Below are positions 57,529-64,000 of a stretch of 64,000 bases of DNA, piece after piece. How positions within the stretch are numbered: position 1 is the first letter of the stretch; every line of letters starts with the position of its first letter. The position numbers and the translations under genes were made by a program. The notes under the pieces are model-generated. The model was not told where the DNA came from, did not search any database, and saw only the letters and a program-made list of their open reading frames with translations. Source of the stretch: Cylindrodendrum hubeiense (Eukaryota > Ascomycota > Sordariomycetes > Hypocreales > Nectriaceae); assembly GCA_014621425.1 (NCBI GenBank), contig JAANBB010000123.1:1-64000 (forward strand). The letters run 5' to 3'.

Positions 57529-58487
57529 TGTGGTGCTTGACGTTTGGTCCGCTCTACCGCTGCTCTTGTTGGCGGCCGCCTCGCTTCACTTACACATCAC
57601 CAAGCCCGCGCGAAGCGGTGCACCCTCGCAAAGCAACAGTGCGCCCACGCAAAGCAGCAGTGCACCCACGCAAAACACCAACCATTCCAGCCATTCCAAC
57701 CACCGCCCGGTGCGTGCGCCCACACACTCGTTTGAGGAAGGGCCCTTTTGCGATCTGCGCCGACCTCCGGGAGTCGAGACGTCAGTAGCCGCCCTCGCGT
57801 CCTCGCATTAATTGCTTTCCGGGGTCACCCTGGGGAAGACGGCCAGTCGGCAAGCCCAAGTATTTCCGCATACGGCATCGCCTACGATCTCCCGTACTGA
57901 ATGCTCCGCCGGCCCATCACGCGCCGCCTCTCACACTCAGCGCCGTTTCCGGATACCCTGGTCTCCGATCAGATCTCGACCGCACTCTATTACAACAGCC
58001 GTCCCAAGCGACAAATCTTAAACACCCGGTTGCAGCTCAATTGCTTTTCACTCTTTGCTCGCCCCAACTCTGCATTCCCAGCTGCCCTCGACACAAAGTA
58101 TTGTCCTCGCACCCGTCCACTCATTACCCTCCCTCTCAGCCTCTCTTTGTGTCCACGCGGTCTATCGACACATGGTTTCACCGGGTCTCCCGATCCATCA
58201 CGCGCCTCCACTCAGATTCAAGACGCCCCCGATTCATTCTGGAACCTCACAAACTTCCGCGTCGTCGCGGCCCGGTCTCGCCTCATTGGACCATCTCGCA
58301 AGCCAAAAGGTTGAAAGCGACGGCGCCATATTGGCAACACTGGCTTTCGCCACGCCCCTCCACACATTCCTGCCAGCCCTCTTATACCATTGTCTCCGCG
58401 AAAAGGTCCCCCAGATCTTGAACCTCTTACACATCTTGAGATACAAGGGTTATTTTGCTTCATCAGAAGGGCCACGATCATCTCACC

Positions 58488-59701
58488 ATGATGGCCACTC
58501 TGCTTCCTCAGGCGCTGCCTGCACTTCCCATGGGATGTCATGAGACAGAGTCAGAGACATCGCCAAACCTCAACCTCCCCAGCAACACGGCAGCCAGGAA
58601 CAAGGGCGCAAGGCGGTTTCCCCAGAACTTCCCAGGATGCCTGCCCATCCTGCCTTACACGTCCTCCGAGTGGGCAAAGGCCATCGTCGATGTCAAGAGA
58701 GAATATGTCAACCACAGATACCGTCCTTGCGTGTCTCGCTGCACCGAGATCTTGGACAACCTGCGTGATGCCGTAAGTCACAACACCTGCCACCCGCCCA
58801 TCCCAAAATATAACTGAGACCTCTTTCTGACACTCCCGTACAGTCCACCGTCAAGCCCGCATATCTCATCTACCTCCATTTCTATGCTGCCAGCGCCCAG
58901 GAGATGATGTCCCGGGGCTTACACCACGCCTCCACCGCCCGGGTTAATTTCTTGCACCAAGCGCGGGACCACTACCTCAAGGCGTCGCACCTGATCGCCA
59001 CCGTCGATGCTGCTGATGCCGCCATGAGCCAGTCCCTACTGCACTACTCCGCGAGCACCATTGTCTACGATTATGACTTTGGCGACTCCCCAACCAGCAT
59101 CCTGAGCTCCCAGCCCGAGGACATGTGGAGCCCGTCGATGCCGTCCCGGGGGCCCTCTCCGGCGTCGTCCAGATCCTCGATGGACGGCAGCCTTTCCCAG
59201 GCCAAGAGTTCCAAGCGATCGTCCAACAGCTATTCCAGGCACTCTGTACGCCCAGACTCGCCGACACTCGGCTTGGCCCCGGCCGGCAGCACGTTCCAGG
59301 ACCTCCTGGACGCGATGCCGTCTCCGCCGCCGACAACTCCGGGCCTCGACCCGGGCCACACCCAGGCCGAGCCCGCAGCACCCGCAGCACCCGCAGCACC
59401 CGTCGAGCTTGTCGATGGGCCCCTCCACAACGCCGACGCCATGCACCGGTCCTTTGCGCTCCTCTCCGGCCTGCAGCGCCAGATCTCCCGACACCTGAGC
59501 TTCATCGAGACAGACCTCGCCGCGGCTCGGAACCCCCCGCCGACGGCGACCAATCTCGGGCTTCATGATGAGGAGCACCGCGCGTTAGATCTGCAGGCTC
59601 GGATTGAACGACTGCGTGCGAGCGGCTGGCAGCGCCGGCGGTTCGACTTCCAACGGTATGAGCAGCTGAGAGAGAAGGCTTTGGCCGACATGATGGAGTA
59701 G
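58488..59701 (+). CDS. Protein of unknown function, helical N-terminal domain
   Basis: 380 aa from exons 58488-58772 and 58844-59701 (71-nt intron, phase 0, GTAAGT donor). I recognise no named domain. Residues about 55-170 look like a packed helical, TPR-like region: EWAKAIVDVKREYVNHRYRP, then CTEILDNLRDA, then PAYLIYLHFYAASAQEM and LHQARDHYLKASHLI. This is followed by YDYDFGD, a Ser/Pro-rich disordered linker (about 195-300) with three APA repeats, and a conserved-looking C-terminal helix that ends RRRFDFQRYEQLREKALADMME. The composition and the intron inside the helical domain indicate a real gene. A scaffold or TPR-type adaptor is possible, not shown. It converges with the CaM kinase gene 651 bp away. 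Confidence 0.78.
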
Positions 59702-60352
59702 AGCTTCATCACTCCTATTCCATGCGACACTTCCTTCTTTTCTCTACTTCTTGCTTTGATTCTTTCTTTCTTTTAATTACTGTTTGTGGGTTCTCGGTCT
59801 GCTTCAGTACATCTTTGTCGGTTGCCCTGGATGGTTCCGGCCTTTTGTCTCCTTTGTTTGGGTATCACGGATGGCGTACGAGTAGATGGCCACGGGGTAA
59901 TGTCTCAATAGCATTTACGAGGATTAAAGACGCCGGCGAGACCCCGGCTATGTCTTCCTCTGGGGTCTGGATTTGGGCAGGCTGGTTTGCTTTGACGATA
60001 CCATGTAATTAGATGCAGAGTTGTAACGATGTGAAAATAAATCACTTGGATGGATAATGAGCTACACGGCTTGTCCCAGAAAACACTGGTCCGAAATAAG
60101 AACACTTTCAACCATCAACCATTGAGAACCAACCACTTCGCAAAGTCGTCTCGACCTATCCCACAGTTGTCGTTTGCCATGTCCACCTGACTAAATTCCA
60201 GAGGCAGACTGTAAGTCCCTCCCCAGTCTCGACAAGACCTTAGTTTTAGAAGGATATCCCCGTTTGTATTCCAGTCCTATCAGACTTCCACACCCTGCAA
60301 GATGAGGAGTTTTTCCTGCACCGCACCGCATCGCCGCACCAACACCGCCGTC
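59702..60352. other. Convergent intergenic region
   Basis: 3' flanks of the unknown gene (+) and the CaM kinase (-), T-rich at 59735-59780. Nothing else seen. Confidence 0.5.
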
Positions 60353-61728
<1,376 letters not shown>

Positions 61729-64000
61729 GGTCAGCGGGGATCTGGAGGAGCTGACAAGCTGACGAGTTGAACAAGGCGAGGGGCAATAGGAGGCCGGCAG
61801 GGAGAGCAACGGGGAACGCAAAAGTTCCAGCGCATCGATCGGGAATCAGGAATCAGAGATCAGATGAGAGCAGATGGGGGACGAAACCCAAAAGCGGGGA
61901 GGGGGTGAGGCTGACGATGGTCGCAACTTACAGGCCATTGTGACGACGAAGATGGGATGGCGGGGTAGCGGTGGTGGTGAGGAGCGAGGCGCTTGGGACG
62001 CAAGCTGAGGCGGGAGTCAGGCGGGAGAAATTGCCGAAACCAGAACCAAGCGAGAGGCCGTTTGGAGAGGATCCGAGCCCAGGTCGGCGAGGTGAGGCCG
62101 TTATCAAGGCGCCGTGATGACGGGAACAAGGTCGTGGGGAGAGGCGGGCAATGAGCAACGGCAGCGAGACGGGATGGGGGATGGATGAGGAGACCTTTAA
62201 CTTGCGACAGCTCCTACGGCACCTACGCCTAAAAGACTCTCGGGCCCTCCGTCCACCACTGCCCGTCGCTGGCTGCCCGCTGTCCGCTAGGTACCCACCC
62301 ACTGTCCCCTACCCACTGTCCCTACCCACTGTCCCCTCCCACGGTCCCCTACCTCCCTAGGTACCCACTGCCCTGTCCGCCCCTCAGGGTCGAGGGTCGG
62401 GGGGCTGTCAGCTTGCGGCCCACCAACACGGCCCCCATACAACCTACCGACGCGCCACTGCGACAAAAGGTACCAAAACCAACCATCCACGACGTGGGAG
62501 GTCTCCAATGGACCCCCCAAGTGCCTACCGTAAACAAGCCCAGCTTACGGCGAGGTTGGGTTCCCAGGCGCCTCGGACCTGGGTCAGCGGGACTTGAGAT
62601 GTCACTGGCCACCACCATGCCCGTGGCTGATGACAGGCTCCTGTGGCAGTGAAGCGAGTGGCTCGCTGACCGGGCTCTGAGTCGCCGTCCTGAAAGACAC
62701 GCCTGCCAGCCCTGCAGCAACCTCCTGTGCGCAGCCCCTGCAGCCCTTGCAGCCTCCCCAACACCACCAAATTCGTCCCAGTCAAGCCTGGTCAGACGGT
62801 TGCACTAGGTCATGGCCGTGGCTGTGCACCGGGCAGCCAAGGCTTTTTGGTTCCCTCTTGCTGCCCGCCGCCGTCCGCTTTCTCAGCCGCCCGTCATTCA
62901 GAAGAGGCTGTCTCTCAGCCCTATCGGGCTCCTGGGCTCTCGGCCTATCGTCCTCATTAGGACCCTTCTATTTGTACAAATGAGCCATCCACCTTGGCTT
63001 GTGTCAGCCTCGATCCATGCCGACACCCGCCGCCAAGGGAGGGCCCAACTCGACCAGTTGCCAGTCCCGAGCTCAGATCCCGGTCCGTCCATGATCGTCA
63101 CGCTGGACAGCAAACACTAAACTTCGTCTGTCTGCAGGACCGTCGCTGTCTCGACTTACACGGCACTTCGTCGACTTCAAGAGAGTCTCAAGTTTGCCGG
63201 CATGTGATGGCTGCCTTGACCCCGTTGGGTAGGTCTGTCGTCACCGAAAACAAGGCCTCATGATTGTGAAGTACTGACACTAATAATAACTCTTTGAGAC
63301 GTTTAACTTCCGCCGCGTAACTGAATGAAATTTGAACTCGTATTGCTCTGTGCTGAAATATTATATGACCGGGGGTGATGATTTAGGTTTTCAAAGCACT
63401 GCATACCTGGTAAGCATCCAGGGCAAGACGGCACAGCACTCGCTTGCAGAAAATGCCACTACGAACAAGCCCAGTCGACCGGGAAATAGAAGAGCGAAGG
63501 GAGTGAAACAAACCAAAGCGTTATGCTCAACACTTCGCAAAGTGTATCGCCGGCAAGGAACTGATTGGTTGTGCTCCAGGGTAGAGACTCGTTTAAGAAA
63601 GAACACACATCAACATTTTTTGTTTGAAACCCCAGTGTTAGCCTGTTTAACAACCTCGGCATCTCAAATTACTGTCTTGGAGGCTGTGATGATTGTGCTA
63701 CTTGCGTGCTCGCCTTTGTGATGGGCCACCCGTACTTGGCCGTGGGTGTTGGTTGGTAAATAACTCCATTGTGCTCCGTTCAGCGACCCAGGGACCACCA
63801 ACCAAGGTATAAAAACACCGTCGTATGATTAACTACGTAAGAGATAGGTATGCGAGTCAGTCTTTTCTACATGCATGGAGTTTTTCGTGGAACCAGAAGT
63901 CAACGCGCGTCCGACCAATTGTCGAGATTCTCCGAGCCACTTGAGTTATTCGGGCCAAGGCGCAGCTGGTCCGCCCCTCCAACAAACGACCCTTCTGGGC
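61729..64000. other. 2.3-kb region upstream of the kinase, no gene supported
   Basis: Contains the kinase promoter/leader and a CCCACTGTCCCCTA-type repeat at about 62294-62352. The final ~750 bases (from about 63250) are AT-richer. Frames of 60-130 codons (e.g. 63332-63721 on plus) lack motifs. A gene entering from the right edge cannot be excluded. Confidence 0.45.
62294..62352. repeat. Imperfect tandem repeat of CCCACTGTCCCCTA-type units
   Basis: Four imperfect 12-14 nt units (CCCACTGTCCCCTA, CCCACTGTCCCTA, CCCACTGTCCCCT, CCCACGGTCCCCTA) in the far upstream region of the kinase. Confidence 0.75.

Larger units (their letters stand above)
56008..58487. other. 2.5-kb intergenic region, no gene supported
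   Basis: Downstream of HTS1 and upstream of the unknown gene at 58488. Contains tandem repeats at 56291-56341 and 57501-57528, and GCAAAGCA/GCACCCACG-type repeats around 57630-57675. The last ~450 bases are CT-rich, as in a promoter/leader. Frames here are motif-free. Confidence 0.45.

Noticed and set aside
63332..63721. 129-codon plus-strand frame near the right edge
   Set aside because: AT-richer DNA with no motif; cannot be told from chance.

Overview
The window is nuclear DNA of a filamentous ascomycete (Pezizomycotina). A Sordariomycete, perhaps of the order Hypocreales, is my inference and is not proven. Protein-coding genes carry many short GT-AG introns (about 46-124 nt), there are no bacterial-style operons, and the gene families are typically fungal: Zn2Cys6 and C2H2 regulators, PEX16, SPT8, FYVE-RING, an NF-X1 helicase and a CaM kinase. 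I joined exons by hand, checking GT/AG sites, reading phase and family motifs at each junction. I see no rRNA, tRNA, CRISPR array, transposase or reverse transcriptase.

Layout. 1-1933 (+): C-terminal part of a NirA-like regulator cut by the window edge. 2883-4187 (+): PEX16. 4188-11261: about 7 kb without a convincing gene, upstream of a C2H2 regulator (11262-13211, +) that has a two-codon uORF 9 nt before its ATG. 14839-16410 (+): charged orphan protein. 16884-19114 (-): SPT8 of SAGA. 19893-23902 (-): SF1 helicase with NF-X1 fingers and an RGG box. 27365-29320 (-): FYVE-RING protein.

30291-38340 is a compact metabolic block: a cupin (-), a FAD monooxygenase fused to an acetoacetate-decarboxylase-like domain (-), a short-chain dehydrogenase (+, divergent from the fusion) and an MFS transporter (-). 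It is followed by a C2H2/Zn2Cys6 regulator (41093-44367, +) whose two zinc modules lie in different frames, an alpha/beta hydrolase (45390-46739, +) and a full-length ABCB-type exporter (46996-51568, -). Together these look like uptake or efflux, oxidation, decarboxylation, reduction, hydrolysis and regulation of a small, probably aromatic or beta-keto-acid compound. There is no PKS, NRPS or terpene synthase, so catabolism or detoxification is more likely than full biosynthesis. This is the best candidate here for an undescribed system.

The right end returns to housekeeping genes: histidyl-tRNA synthetase (53948-56007, +) with an apparent dual-targeting leader, a conserved-looking gene of unknown function (58488-59701, +) and a Ca2+/calmodulin-dependent protein kinase (60353-61728, -). 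The last 2.3 kb hold no gene I can support.
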